In this document: positions 23,981 through 36,135 of the stretch, piece after piece
Layout of the letters: every line of letters begins with the position of its first letter
Position numbering within the stretch: the first letter of the stretch is position 1
Source: Bretschneidera sinensis
Taxonomy: Eukaryota; Streptophyta; Magnoliopsida; Brassicales; Akaniaceae
Direction of reading: 5' to 3'
Length of the DNA stretch: 64,000 nt
Assembly: GCA_023935145.1 (NCBI GenBank)
Contig: CM043698.1
Span: 38,456,001-38,520,000 of the forward strand
Made by a program: the position numbers and the translations under genes
The notes under the pieces: generated by a model
Databases searched by the model: none
Seen by the model: the letters and a program-made list of their open reading frames with translations, nothing else
Told to the model about the DNA's origin: nothing

Positions 23981-26025
23981 TTTTTTTTTTTTAAAAAAAA
24001 AAGATTTTTAGACTTTATATTGCTTTACCATCTAAGGTTTAAAGGGTAAGAACACTATATCAGTATTTGAATGAATGGAATAATGAATCTCCCATCCACT
24101 TCATACATGTATTGTAATAATATATGTAAAATTGTTTTTGTTTCATGTACTCTCTTCCAGTGTTAAGCAGTTAATAAATATTTCATTGTGAAGAGTGACA
24201 CTGTCAACATTATGATTTGTGCTGATATAAGTTCTTGCTCTAGCTTCTTGATCATAACATTTGACTACTATAACTACCTTAAATTTTTCTTTTCAAGCCA
24301 AATTCATGAAGTTACTACTCTCTCAATATATTCAACTGTTGGTACAGGGCTTATTTGCAAGGTTCTTCTTGTAATTATAGAAATTTTGTTGTATCAGCAA
24401 CTTTAGCAGTTAGAAATCATGGTGGTGTTTAATATACATATACACACTTGGCAAGGTATTGTGCCACTTAATTTGGATACAGGTAAGGTTGGATTTATTC
24501 AGAGCATGGCAATTGACTACTAGTTCTGAAGGCAAGTTTTTGTACGAAGGTGATGTTCTCTAGCCTAGGCCATTGTCTGCATAGATGAGAGGACAGCTCA
24601 TATAACTTGGATACTGTAATTGATTCACTGGGGATAAGGAATTACGTTTTCGAAGATATGCTAAAATAGATAGTTTCTCTATTCTCCTTTATATTTATGT
24701 GATAAGTTAATAGAGCACTTTTTATTGTTTGGTAGAAAAAAAAAACCGAGAGGACAGAAGAGTGGGATGATTGGTATTTTCTTCCCGCATGAACAAATCA
24801 TAATCCTTTTAAATTTGGACGATTGATGAGTAGAAGTTAAAATAAACTAATTTTTGTCATTTTCTTCTTTTCTCTCACTTTTTCATTATTTTTACCAAAA
24901 GCATGATGGAAAACATCAATCTTTTTATTTTTCCATCCTCTCACTCTTCCTTCCTCTCACTTTCCTTCTCTATCAATCAAAGCTTCAGATTTTCACTTGC
25001 ACCTCTGAATTTTTTCAACAGAGCACAACTATTCAGTGCATTCTACAGCCATGTTAGGGCTTTGAAGGGAATAATTGCAGTCTCACCTCACTTTGACACA
25101 TGGCCCATCTTAAACTGATTGATTAACACTGCTTAGATATGTAGATGCAGCTCTTGAACCAATTCTACTCTATGAAACAATTGTTTTTTAAAAATAATTG
25201 AGTCATAATTTGCACACTGTAATATATGTACTTCAGCAGTAGTAAAAGCAACTCAATAATGAAATTACAGCTCCATGCTGTTCTGTTACATATTTCACAA
25301 CAAACCTGCACAAACACACATAAATCTCATCCTTGTTGGCAATTCTACGCGGTGACATTCAGAAAGATCTACTGCATTGGCAGTTCAAAGAAGTTAGCAT
25401 ATATGATTGGTGGAGAAAAGAAGAGGAAGGAAAGAAGAGGTAGTGGAAAGAAAAGTGATTGAAGAGTGCTTTTCTATTGTTTGGTAAGAAAAAGAAAGTG
25501 AAAGGATTGATGTTTTCTTTCCGGCCACATGCACACGTCATAATCCTCTCGAATTGAAAGGATTGAGGAGTGCAAACTGAAATAACCTTTTTTTTTGTCT
25601 TTTTCTTCTTTATTTTCATTTTTCAATAATGTTTTTTTCTTCTCTCTTCTTTCCTTTTATTTTTCTTTCATTCTCACATTACTCCCTTACCAATCATAGC
25701 TTTATAGCCTTAGGATGGAACTTTTTACTGCCTTTCATTAAGGAATTTATCAGTATTTTCTGCATGTAGACTTCGACAGTAGTGAAAACTTCTAATTTCT
25801 ACTTTCTTAGTATTGCATCTGCTTCCACCATTTCATCAATAACTTTCTTCTCATGACTCTCTAAGAACTTTCCTCAAGTTTATTTTTGTAGAGAGATTAG
25901 GAAAAAGGAGTTGAACATAACAACTGATGTTTATTAATAAGCTCTTCAAACACAAGGTAAAAAAATTCAACTAGGAGGAAACAGAGAATTGCTAGAGAAA
26001 TGTAAGATATTGTGCATATTTTTGC
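23981..26025. other. Intergenic DNA between the 168-residue protein and the WAT1 gene
   Basis: No gene is recognised. Two segments (about 24,720-24,990 and 25,470-25,700) are diverged copies of each other. Each has a purine-rich GGTA(A)GAAAAA start, a CATAATCC word in the middle and a pyrimidine-rich TTTTC end, so they look like members of a dispersed repeat family. The last 100 bases before 26,026 should be the 3' untranslated region of the minus-strand WAT1 gene. Confidence 0.45.
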
Positions 26026-29000
26026 TCAAGGGCAGCATGGATCACAAGAGACTGTGACAACCTGCAACTGTGGCTCTTGTTCCTTCATCTCTTCAGCTTC
26101 TTGAGCTATTTTTGATACACAATTCTGCATTTCTTTGTTCTTTCCCCAAAGAAGAATGTACAGTCCAATGATCACGGTAACTGATCCCAGCACACTGTTT
26201 ATCAAAGTGTCCGATGAAGAAAATTAGATAGTGTTGATCACTGGTTATTACGTACTATTTGTAAAAGTGAAAATAATTAGAAGAAATAACCTCCCAAAAT
26301 GGAGTTGCTCATGCAGGATTGGAATATCAACCATGGCTGCCATTATCTGAACAAGGGGGCTGAATGCTGCTGTGAAGACAGGACCCCTTTTCTTGACACA
26401 CCATGCCATTCCCACGTAGCACAAGCCTGATCCTATTATCCCCTGCATGAACAGATGATTCATTACTAATAATTGACGAATTCCTGCATTTTTTCAGATT
26501 TGTATTTCTCAATTGGGAATTGTTAGTTATCAGTTATCACTAAAGCTTAAGCTAATGGGCAACGAAACAACAAAGTACATCAAGTCTACTATAACAGGCA
26601 CACATGGATGATTTGGTAAAGGAGCTCTAAACTCAAAAGCAAGGGCTTCAACCTTCAGGTGCATGAATAATTGTACAGCATAAATCAATTTAAGCAAGTC
26701 AGACCAGATTTGTTTAGACCATCACCAGAATATTATGCAAAAAGTTTAGTATAATGTAGCTCTTTGTAGAATAAAGGTCCCGGTGCTTGAATGTCCTCCC
26801 TGGGCCCCAAGGACAGACTATTTCTGTGGCATTGACTAAAAGTGTTAGGAAACACTATCTTCCTAGATATAAATCTTCTGCAGTTTATTACATGAGTTTA
26901 TATGAGCCACTGCTTTTTACATCTGAATTACGAATAGTTAATTCATGAAAATATACCCACAACTGTTTTCTTTTTGCTGGTCTACTTGCCATTAAGTCCT
27001 ACATTAAATAGTTTTTTTTGGCTTATAGGAAGGTCATACTTACAGAATAGAGGACACTGATAATTTCAATTTTTCCCTTCAGAACCCACATTGAACGGTT
27101 CCTGCTTGTGGACAAGCTTAAGATAGCTGACTGAATGGCACCGAAGAAGGACATGATGGCGGTGCTAGTACACTGGAAAGGGTATCTTTTGCCTATGTTT
27201 GATTGGATTAGAAACCATGAGGACCACAACAAGGTTCCTACAATCAAAGTTATTGATCCTATTGTCCATATTTCTGTTCTCTTCATAGAGCTCAGCTTCA
27301 CAGCATGATCCATGGTTGCAGTTACAGCTTGTGCGTGAGAATGGTTAAATAAAGGCATTCCTCTGTAAAGCGTCAACATCATAGCACCCCCAACACACAC
27401 CAGTGTACCAAGTATTTTGGTTCTTCCGCTGTTGGATTTTATGCTTACAGTCTCCATCCTGCAGTATGATTAAGTGACAGCTAGGGAGAGAATAAAATTA
27501 CCATCCAGGGACTTATAACCTCCTATGGAGAACAACAGTATAATTAATTAATAAATAATACAGTCATCATCATACCCAAATGGTAATGCCATGATAAAGG
27601 TGATCACAGGCACCATATTGACAAAGGCACATGCAAATGTAGCAGATGTGTATTGGATGCCCAGGAGGAAGAAGTATTGTGTTAGTGATGCCCTGCAACA
27701 ACTCATCACTTAGGTATTCCTTATGATAATAATTAATGATAAATCTATTAAAATTATTATGGAAGATCCAGGAATCCATCTTTAGTATAACTAACCCGAC
27801 AATTGCACTGCAGAAGAGGTAACATAAGATGCGAAGTGTGAGCTTTGGTCTGCTATTCCTGCAAGCAAGCTTATAAATTAATGTATGAAAATCAAATGCA
27901 GTAATAACAATATAATAATATCAATATTATTAGGATTTTGGCTCAAATACTATCAGTAAGATTTTATTTGGTTTGGAAATAGTAGTTTCCTATTTAATAA
28001 TTGTTTATTTTAGTAGGAGTAGACGTAGTTTCTTATATTGTTATTTTAGTATTAAGAAAATATCATTTATATAAAAGAGTTCTAGAGAAGGTTTGAGATA
28101 CCTTTATAATTCCAATATATTAGTATTAGAGCTAAGGTTAAGAGTTTTTGGTGTATTAGAGTTTTGGGTTATCAAGTAAAGAGAATATTTATAACTAAGG
28201 AGTTACGGTTGAGAGCTTTGATTGTATTGGAACTTTTGGATTGTTAAGTAGTGAGAGTTTAGCAACTTTGATCTTCCTGAAGTTGTAACAGAAGAATAAT
28301 AAAACATATGTTGACAGAGACAGAGTACTTGCCGCCTAGAAAATGGGACATGATCACGACATTAATAGTTGGTAAGGAAGTTTGGATGGATAGGGAGGTT
28401 CCTATGGTACCTTCAAAGAGATATAAGTTGAAGAGGACAGGTGTCTTCGAGGTTGAAGAATTGTTCATGACTATATAAAGAGATGAGCCAGACAAAGAGA
28501 GTGAGTGAAGCACTTTAAAGAAGATTGAAGAAATATCAAGATCCAAATCTTTAGATTTTTCAAATAAAGAGTGCATCTACAATGAGAAAAAGAAACACAT
28601 AATTGAAAAGTAAGGTCGTGATGGAAGACTTGGAGTAGTTAAGTAGAGTGAAGGAGAGTGATAATGGAAAGGCTAATAAGAATGATAAGATGCAAGTTCT
28701 TGATGGTTCAAAGGTAGTGATAAGAGATACCATGAATGAAAAGAGCTTGTATGTGTTGAATGAGATGATGGTTGCTTCGAAAACTAAGCGGATGAGATGA
28801 GAACATCAACCAAAGAAGAAAGTCAAATCTGTTCATAAGGTGGAGAATCTATTGATAAGGTGGAGCTTGTTAGGATTTTGACTCAAATCGGAGGACTTCT
28901 AATTGATTTGGGCAAAGTGATTTCCTATTTAATAATTGTTCATTCTAATAGTAGTAGAAGTAGTTTTCTATATTGTTGTTATTTTCCAAGTAGTATTAGG

Positions 29001-29841
29001 AAAATATCCTCCATATAAAGGGGTTCCTAGAGAAAGTTTAAGATACACTCATAATTTCAATATACATTGTTAATCAAAAAGGTTTTCTATTAGAACTGCA
29101 TTTACTACTAGAGTTAGGTTAAGAACTTTGGGTGTATTGGGATTTTAGGTTGTCAAATAGAGAGAGCACTTGCAACTAGAGTTAGGTTGAGAGCTTTGAT
29201 TGTATTGGGGTTTTGGGTAGTGAGAGTATCAACTTTTCTCTTTTTAAAGTTTTAACTGAAGATTAATAAAGTGGTGGATTTGTTGGTGTAAATAAACAAA
29301 GAGGTTATCGAACCACATTAATTGTTGTGTTCTTATTCTTTATTTGATTTACCTATTTAATTGTTGTGGTTTTGTTTTTTACTTGAAGTTTGAGTAGTTT
29401 GATTTTAAAAATAAAATCCCAACAAATATGATGCAAAACTTGACTCCTTTGAGTCATCTTGGACATTTTCACTAGCTACTGCTGAGAGTTATGAGTGGAT
29501 AGGCCAAAAATCATAATCTGAAGAAGGTCAGAATTCAGCTCATTGAGTTGATCAAAAGTTGAGATATGCACCTAAGCTGTGGCCATTTGTATAACATGAA
29601 CAAATTCCTAAAATTGGAAAGTTACTTATGAGGACTGAGGAGACTCTTACCTTTCCAAAAAGTAACCAACTGGGCCTAAGAAAATGGCGGAAATGGACAG
29701 CCGATACGTAATAAAGACCAAATGGTTCATTCCCACATCAAGGACTTTCTTAAGAAGAATATTCACAATAGCAAAGGCAAAATCTATAGCTACCATTGCA
29801 ATGAATGGTTTCCATTCATCGCAGCTCTTCATCTCAGCCAT
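26026..29841 (-). CDS. WAT1-related (UmamiT/EamA) transporter, 6 exons
   Basis: Exons in transcript order are 29841-29651, 27858-27796, 27692-27576, 27458-27044, 26442-26291 and 26194-26026. All introns are GT/AG and the frame gives 368 residues, normal for this family. The protein is almost wholly hydrophobic, consistent with ten membrane helices in two EamA halves. Family stretches include WKPFIAMVAIDFAFAIVNIL, NHLVFITYRLSISAIFL, TQYFFLLGIQYTSATFACAF, MVPVITFIMALPFG, GTLVCVGGAMMLTLYRG, GIIGSGLCYVGMAWCVKKRG and VFTAAFSPLVQIMAA. The cytosolic tail ends CDPCCP. Relatives move amino acids or auxin across plasma or vacuolar membranes. The substrate here cannot be inferred. Intron 1 (27859-29650) is swollen by a Copia-type insertion. 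A later Met (29832) is an alternative start. Confidence 0.93.
27928..29424 (+). mobile_element. Deleted Copia-type LTR element inside the WAT1 gene
   Basis: The 3' LTR (28,868-29,424) runs from TGTTAGGATTTTGACTCAAA to AAAATCCCAACA. A related, truncated 5' LTR starts at 27,928 with TATTAGGATTTTGGCTCAAA and is recognisable to about 28,305. A purine-rich tract (AAGGTGGAGCT) sits directly before the 3' LTR. The five bases AATAT flank both ends (27,923-27,927 and 29,425-29,429), a target duplication. The ~560-bp interior has no pol and only a weak Gag-like stretch (KSLYVLNEMMV), so the element cannot move unaided. It lies in the first intron, in the orientation opposite to the host gene. Confidence 0.8.
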
Positions 29842-29909
29842 TGAGAACTCAGCACTGACAGGAAGCCCTCTCTTCGTGAACAAATTTCTTACAGTTAACA
29901 GCACATCTG

Positions 29910-29938
29910 GGGCAGATATATATATATATATATATATA
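29910..29938. repeat. (TA)n microsatellite upstream of the WAT1 start codon
   Basis: A run of TA dinucleotides lies about 70-100 bases upstream of the WAT1 start codon on the minus strand. It may also serve as its TATA region. Confidence 0.6.
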
Positions 29939-30683
29939 AATGGCCTCTGGAACAAGTGGGCACAAAGCAAGATTAAATTCTTCAAATCACATCTATGCTT
30001 TAAGCAACCAACTTTAACAATAGTTTAATATTTATTCTCTTCTTTTGACTGATCCTCTCCGACAAATGGAGATTAATTGGGAATCATTTGGCAGGATCTT
30101 CATACATAGTGGTGTTGATATCAGCCATGAGTTTTTCTGTTTTGCAATTCTTCTAGGATTTATTTAGGTTATGTTCTTCTAGCTAGTCAAATATTTTCGG
30201 GTTACCAAATATAATTCATTGGCATCTTGTTAGTGGGGGTTTAGAAGAAATGGATGCTCTTCCCTCCAGTACATAGCATCTAATACTTCATCTTTGAAAC
30301 AGAAGGAGCACCATCCTCACATCTGCAACATGAGAAGCCAGAACAATATGTCAAATCTTACAATATTGTCGCAGTTTAGCAGACAGTGAGATAAAGTACT
30401 TGACACGCCCTCGACAAATTTAATAAATAATGATTTTTTGCACTGTTAAACTTTGCCAACCATTGTTACTAGTTCATTCTTCCACTTTTTTTATCTACAA
30501 AATTAACCCCCTCTATAAATCTTGTGTCCCAATCATAAAAAAAAACTCCCCTGCCTTACTATGGCTCACTTATTGTTTCATTAAAGGATTCTAACACATG
30601 TTCGGTATAAACGCATGTATATACTGATCTTTTCTGCCCGATGTTATGCTCTGTGTTACATATTACTTCTAATTACAGCTTTG

Positions 30684-30689
<6 letters not shown>

Positions 30690-30719
<30 letters not shown>
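30690..30719. repeat. (TA)n microsatellite
   Basis: About fifteen uninterrupted TA units, directly preceded by a TATACA variant. Confidence 0.85.
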
Positions 30720-30722
<3 letters not shown>

Positions 30723-30851
30723 CAATCCAATGCAACTTGAAAGCTTGAGCAGCTGTTATTACCAAATAATAGAATTTTTGATGCTATCAATTATGAGTAC
30801 TGTTGAAGTCTTTGCGGTTTCTGCTTAAGTTCCTTCCTCCTCCAGCTTTCC

Positions 30852-31352
30852 TCAAATTTTGCAGCACAGAGAACCAAATGATGATTCCAGATGCCAAAGT
30901 GCTACTTTGGAATGACCACGACCGTTCCTTATAGAGGCTTTTTTATGCATGTCTACTACCTTTCTTTGTATGGCAGCTAACTGGGTCCCATACGGTCGAA
31001 ACAAGACATAGGGAACAAAATTAGAATACCTTCTAAGTAGGTAAAAGGACTCGGTCCATTCATTCAGGTATTCAGCCAGGTGTGCACATGTGACCCAAGG
31101 GATTGGAACCTTCCTATTCGATTCCCAAAAATATTGGTAAAAAGTATTTAGAGATGCATAAAACAAATCCCTTTTTTTTTCTTTTAAGCTGTTCTCTTGA
31201 AGGACCATTAATAGTGGACCAGCTACTGTTGTAATTGCAGGCTTCTTACTAAGAAAGGTATTGGCAGAGCAATTGGGGTTGTAGCAGCAACAAACATAAA
31301 ATAATAGAGAAACAACAATATGGATGAAGTGGGTATCAACCATGTTATTCAA
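30852..31352 (-). CDS. Uncertain 166-codon frame, unrecognised
   Basis: Long for this AT content, the frame reads through LLMVLQENSLKEKKRDLFY, YQYFWESNRKVPIPW, THLAEYL-like and YVLFRPYGTQLAAIQRKVV segments with a hydrophobic start. Composition is protein-like in its C-terminal two-thirds. I recognise no family, no splice partners were found, and it may be a remnant of a gene or mobile element. No function is claimed. Confidence 0.25.
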   Translation of the reverse strand: MNNMVDTHFIHIVVSLLFYVCCCYNPNCSANTFLSKKPAITTVAGPLLMVLQENSLKEKKRDLFYASLNTFYQYFWESNRKVPIPWVTCAHLAEYLNEWTESFYLLRRYSNFVPYVLFRPYGTQLAAIQRKVVDMHKKASIRNGRGHSKVALWHLESSFGSLCCKI

Positions 31353-32548
31353 TTATTCACAAGACAATATTTATATTTAGAAGGCTCTTTTCTCTGAATG
31401 ATATCTTAAATTTACATCTTGCAGTCCAGTGATAATGCAAAAACATTGTACCTATACCATACTTGAAGTCTGTTACTAAAATGGAAAGCCTTTAACCTGA
31501 AATTTTCTATATATACTAATCTCTCCATACTGAACAAGAGAGAGAAAGAAGACAACAACTAGGATTGACAGAATTCCAGACCAGGATTACTGTTTCAAAC
31601 ACTATCATAGAAATTAAAAATAGTGTTAATTATCTTTATAGAGCATATCATAGCCCTTTGTGATTCACAAAAACACCATGTTAAGAACAAAGAGAAATTT
31701 CTTGATTGCATCGCTCATTGAGAAGGAAACAAAAACTCTGCATAGTTTTTGCTAATAAGACCTAACAGATTGGTTTTTAGGTGTATTTCACCTATGTATT
31801 TGAACAGTAAAATTTGTCATTTCTCATAAAAGTTTATATGGGTCGGATTTACAATTCACAAAACCTACAAGAAGTCATCGTTGTCATATTCTTTCTAACA
31901 TAAGCCTTGCCAAATAGTAGAATCCAAATATTCTTTAGAATATGTACTTTGTCTTCCAATGATAATTCTAAGAATGAATCAGTCTTATATTTTATGAACT
32001 TCAGCTGAGTTATTACCAGCTCCCCTTCCTTTTATGGCCTCTGCAAGCCTGGAAATTGCTTAAAAAAACTCAACTGAAATCATATGTTTCTAATCATCAA
32101 GATAATATTGGCAAGTTAGTGGGGGTGCTGAAGTGCAGAGTCCAAGTTTCCAATCTAATGAGGAAGCTTTCTTTATGACAGTGCTCTAATGAATTTATGG
32201 AATCTTCTCTATACTTTTTGTTGTTTAGAAAGAGACTTATATGGATGAATCGGAGGGATTCTAAATATAGAAATTTTTTTATGGATAAAAGATAAATATA
32301 GCAAATTGAGGGAGAACCATTTGATCAAACAGTAAGGTATTAATAACATGTGAGAAAAATGCTTTAATTAAGCATATTAGTACAAGTATATAAGTAGTAC
32401 ATGATCTGAATTAACTGAAAACTTTCAGCACAAATTGGAAATTTATGGCAAACTATAGAAAAGAATGATTAGATGAAGTAAAAGGAAAATAAAGAATTGC
32501 CTCAATCATGATCAATCTTTGTGGTAAGCTGGTAGGCTCTACTACTCC

Positions 32549-33457
32549 CTAACACAGAGAGGAAACATAGAACAGAGGATCCCAAGAGCCACTAGCACCA
32601 GTACCCCAACCGTTGTTCTCACACTGCACAAATTGTTGCTCTGATGACCAAACACCTTCTGTTGCTCTATCAATTTGAGATTGAGACAATGGAATGCTCA
32701 CTGTATTTACACTGCCTTGCATTTCTCGTGGGAACTGATCTGTGTATGACAAATCGACAGCTGTCGATTCAATTGGCCATGTGGAGCCATTTTCAGGGAC
32801 ATGGTTCATCTGGGTAGCCCAACTCACTTGATATGCAGGTTCATTAGACCATACCATGTTGGTGGTTGATGCAGATTGATGCGACGGGAAGAACCCAACT
32901 TGACCATGATGATCATGTTCGATGAAAACATCTGCATCCTTAGGATTAGGGTAATTGATAATTGATCCAGGAACAACACTAGTTGCCAAGAATTGTTGCT
33001 CTTTCTTTGGGTTAGCAAGTTGCAGACCTGAAAAAATAGCAGGGGAAAGCACCCTAAGACCCTTGCCATCAAGCAGCTTAGCCTTGAGTGCGCCAAGAAA
33101 CCCATCAGCCGCCTCACTCCCGCAAACTTCCTCGAACGAGAAAGGCTTAATGTTATTATCCATCACAAAACGACTATTACCACCAGATGATGAGTTTGTT
33201 GATGAGTTTGGCAAGTACTCAAAGTTGGTGCGTGCATTAGCACCACGCAAGGCTCTAGCCGCGTCGTCATACGCTCGAGCTGCATCCTCGGCGGTGTCAA
33301 ATGTTCCTAGCCAGAGCCTCACTTTTTGCAAAGAGTCTTTGATCTCTGCAACCCATCTCCCTGATGGCCTTTGCCTAACTCCTACGAACCTGCGGTGCCC
33401 TCTTGATGATGACTTCCTCCTGCCACGAACTTGCCCATCACTCGCTGGCGCACCCAT
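32549..33457 (-). CDS. AP2/ERF-domain transcription factor, intronless
   Basis: A single exon of 302 residues. A basic N-terminus ([13 protein letters not shown], a probable nuclear signal) leads into one AP2/ERF DNA-binding domain at about residues 24-81. The domain holds [40 protein letters not shown] and [14 protein letters not shown]. The Ala and Asp in the WVAEIKD stretch fit the ERF rather than the DREB subfamily. The remainder is Ser/Asn/Gln-rich and acidic, typical of an activation region, and ends [15 protein letters not shown] proteins bind GCC-box-like promoter elements and act in hormone, stress or development responses. The specific role is not readable. A TATA box lies 104-110 bases upstream of the start codon. 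No EAR-type repression motif (LxLxL or DLNxxP) is seen. Confidence 0.95.
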   Translation of the reverse strand: MGAPASDGQVRGRRKSSSRGHRRFVGVRQRPSGRWVAEIKDSLQKVRLWLGTFDTAEDAARAYDDAARALRGANARTNFEYLPNSSTNSSSGGNSRFVMDNNIKPFSFEEVCGSEAADGFLGALKAKLLDGKGLRVLSPAIFSGLQLANPKKEQQFLATSVVPGSIINYPNPKDADVFIEHDHHGQVGFFPSHQSASTTNMVWSNEPAYQVSWATQMNHVPENGSTWPIESTAVDLSYTDQFPREMQGSVNTVSIPLSQSQIDRATEGVWSSEQQFVQCENNGWGTGASGSWDPLFYVSSLC

Positions 33458-33560
33458 TTCTTATTAACTTATTCTTCTTCTGCTAATTCTAATCTTGTTG
33501 TTGATTAATTACCGTTTACTTTCATTGATGGAACCTCTGGTGTAGCAGATGTGTTGGTTG

Positions 33561-33567
33561 TTTTATA
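33561..33567 (-). promoter_or_regulatory. TATA box of the ERF gene
   Basis: TATAAAA in the context CACTTATAAAACAACC reads on the minus strand, 104-110 bases upstream of the ERF start codon. This fits a leader of about 75 bases. Confidence 0.6.
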
Positions 33568-33921
33568 AGTGTACGTCTTCAGTTGGTATCTTTCATGTTA
33601 CATTACTCGACAAAGCACAAAATGGCAAGCCCTGCTGCTTAATTTAGTTTTTTTTTTCTTTTTTTTTTCCTTTGCTGAAACTTAGTTGTAGTATATTAAT
33701 TGGATCATTCAGGACGTCACGGCGGCCAAGTTGATTGTATCAAAAAAACCTGTCTATTGCTGGAAGTTATACTTTAGGAAAGTTCATTTCACTGTAAGTA
33801 AGATATTTTTTTTATTATGTTATTTAATGATGGGATTGATTCTTATATTATGTATCTTTTATGAAATTATGTTAGATAAAAACTTTTCATTTGTATTCAC
33901 AAAATTTTAAAAATTTTCAAA

Positions 33922-33996
33922 GGTTATAAGCAGTGTTTGGATTGTGGCACTTAAGCCTTGCATTCTATGTCACAATTCCAAACATAACCTGTAACC
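33922..33996. repeat. Short foldback element
   Basis: GGTTATAAGCAGTGTTTGGA...GTGGCAC on the left matches the reverse complement of GTCACAATTCCAAACATAACC on the right. The result is a hairpin of about 75 bases, either a very small MITE or a relic of one. Confidence 0.45.
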
Positions 33997-34043
33997 TGTA
34001 ACAAAAAGGAAAATAAAATTATTGGTTGTATTTTTTTTTTTTT

Positions 34044-34461
34044 TGGCTAAATCATATCATTCATCTTTTTAGTTTGATACTTTGATTAAATTAATTATCA
34101 GAGTTTCAATTTGATCGAATAAGCCTATAGAGTTTAAACCTTTAGTCAAATTGGTCTTTAAAATTTTAGTTTGATTAAATAAGTTTCAAGAGTTTCTATT
34201 TGATCCATTTAAATTCATGTTAACTCTTTCAAGTTTCATAGAGGGTCACCTTGACTGATTTGTTTAGTTAACTGGTTAAAATGCAATGAAAATTTTAATT
34301 TTTAAACTTTACGTGAAAAACAATTTGAACAAAAGTAATCAATTGAGAGATTTAATTTGATCACATTGAAACTGAGAATTTATTTGACTAAAATAAAATT
34401 TTAAGAACCAATTTGATCAAAGGGCTAATAAACTTTAAGAACTATTGATAACATTTAACCT
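34044..34461. mobile_element. MITE-like element
   Basis: The left end GGCTAAATCATATCA and the reverse complement of the right end (GGTTAAATGTTATCA) form imperfect terminal inverted repeats. The interior repeats TTTGATCAAATTGG-type words in both orientations, as in Mutator- or hAT-derived miniature elements. No clear target duplication was found. Confidence 0.4.
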
Positions 34462-34901
34462 TTTTTCTACAGGGTGTTTGGTACATCGGTATTGATCAAT
34501 TTATTTCTGGCTATATTTTGGGTGGTTTTCATTTTTTATGTTAGATTTGTTAGAAAGCTTTTGACATTAGCAATTATGGAAAATGTCCAGTATGAATATT
34601 ATTCCTCTAATTGTTTAGATTTATGGATTCCAATCATCTATGAACTGGAACAAAATGCCCTCAATCTAAACATTATATTCCAAAATTATTTTTACCGATT
34701 TCAATTCTAAAGATGTGTTTAGTAGCAGAAGAAAAAATGTGTATAATGAAATTTTATGTTGTTTAGTAAGAAAGAAAAGTGAAAGGAAAAAAAACTAAGA
34801 GAATTGATATTTTTTTATTACATATACAAATTATAATCTTATAAGAGAAATTCAAAACTTTCTTGTAGTTGCTTATCAAGATAGGCTGCAGACTAATACA
34901 T

Positions 34902-36135
34902 TGAGGGGTTGTTTGGTTTAGGGGATAAAAGTGAGACATATTATTTTAGTCCAACATGAATAGTTAATCCTATGTTTAAGGGATTGACTGTTCACTTGGG
35001 ATTAAGGTGGGACAAACTTAATCCTAATCCCATGAATTTTGTCTCATGCCCTTTGGGACATAATATATCTCCAAAAAAAAATCTTTCTTTCATACCCTTG
35101 CCAGATCATGTTTCTTCTTCCCTTCTTTCTTTTTCATTAACAACTACCTAAAAGGAAGAAAAAAATGTAATAAAAAAACCAAAAAACATATATGCATTTT
35201 CTCAGCAAACAAATATATCACAATTCGTCATTTTCTGGCAAATTTCAACCAGCACCACCCACACTATCAGCATCAGGAGGATCTCGCAATTAAAACCCAC
35301 CAAGTTTCGGCCAGATCTGCCATTACTGTCGTCAATTGCCACCGTTGGAAATTCATGCCACCAGAATCCAACTGCACCATCCAGTTGGGAATTCCTCAAT
35401 CTATTTAGATTTAGTGTTCCGTTGCTGAGATTCGGCTGAAAAACAATCGAAAACCGTCAAACCACTGTGATCTTCATTATCGCCAATCTACTTTTCCGAT
35501 GGCTTTTAGGTTGAGTCGTTACCACCATTGAGCTCGCCTTGAACCAGCGATCATAACTCTTAAAAATCTGACCCATCCATTATCAGAATCATCGCCAACG
35601 ACTTTATCAAGTCATAAGACAAAATCTTACGATTTGTAAAATCTAGTGACTTTCGTTCCGATCCATCACACCATCGCAATCATCAATCTCAAGCGACCCT
35701 AACGCAGGAAGTTCACCTCCATTCGCCACCTTGTCCGTTGTCGGCTTGGTTCACCATCATAAGAACGGGATCGTGATAATGTCTTTTTTTATTATTCAGT
35801 AATCTCCAATCAATTGTTTATTGCTTAGTTGATTTATTTTTATTTTATATATAAAAAAAAATATTTTGCTAAGAAAATGGAAGATATAGAGAGAAAAAAA
35901 GAAAGGGACTACATTCTATTCTTTGTTTTGTTTTCTTTTGGCAAAAAAATGCAAAATAGTCTTTATAATTATTATCTTACTTTAGTTCTAATTAAGAAAT
36001 TTCATAAACCAAACATGATATCGAGGTATTACTTCTTTAGTCTTCTTTAATCCTATCTAATTTTAATTCTATCTCATTTTAATCCTAATCTTATCCCATG
36101 GTAATCTTATACGCGAACCAAAAAGACCCTAAGGT
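34902..36135. mobile_element. Non-autonomous DNA-transposon-like element
   Basis: The left end GGGGTTGTTTGGTTTAGGGG and the reverse complement of the right end (TTAGGGTCTTTTTGGTTCGC) are similar. Both ends carry subterminal AATCCTAATC/GGATTAGATT words, the usual look of a cut-and-paste element related to PIF/Harbinger or hAT. The interior (35,100-35,800) is less AT-rich, with pieces resembling plant gene sequence, but no transposase is seen. The right end abuts the LINE remnant. The exact ends and target duplication are unclear. Confidence 0.45.

Larger units (their letters stand above)
30040..32548. other. Intergenic DNA with one 166-codon frame
   Basis: The segment lies between two minus-strand genes. 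It contains a long TA run (30,690-30,719) and one unusually long frame (30,852-31,352, minus) listed separately. Nothing else is recognised. The last ~100 bases should include the 3' untranslated region of the ERF gene. Confidence 0.45.

Noticed and set aside
28259..28576. 105-codon minus-strand frame in WAT1 intron 1
   Set aside because: It lies antisense within the deleted Copia element and has no recognisable domain.
32955..33467. 170-codon plus-strand frame opposite the ERF gene
   Set aside because: It mirrors the GC-rich AP2 region on the other strand; the minus-strand AP2 domain explains the sequence.
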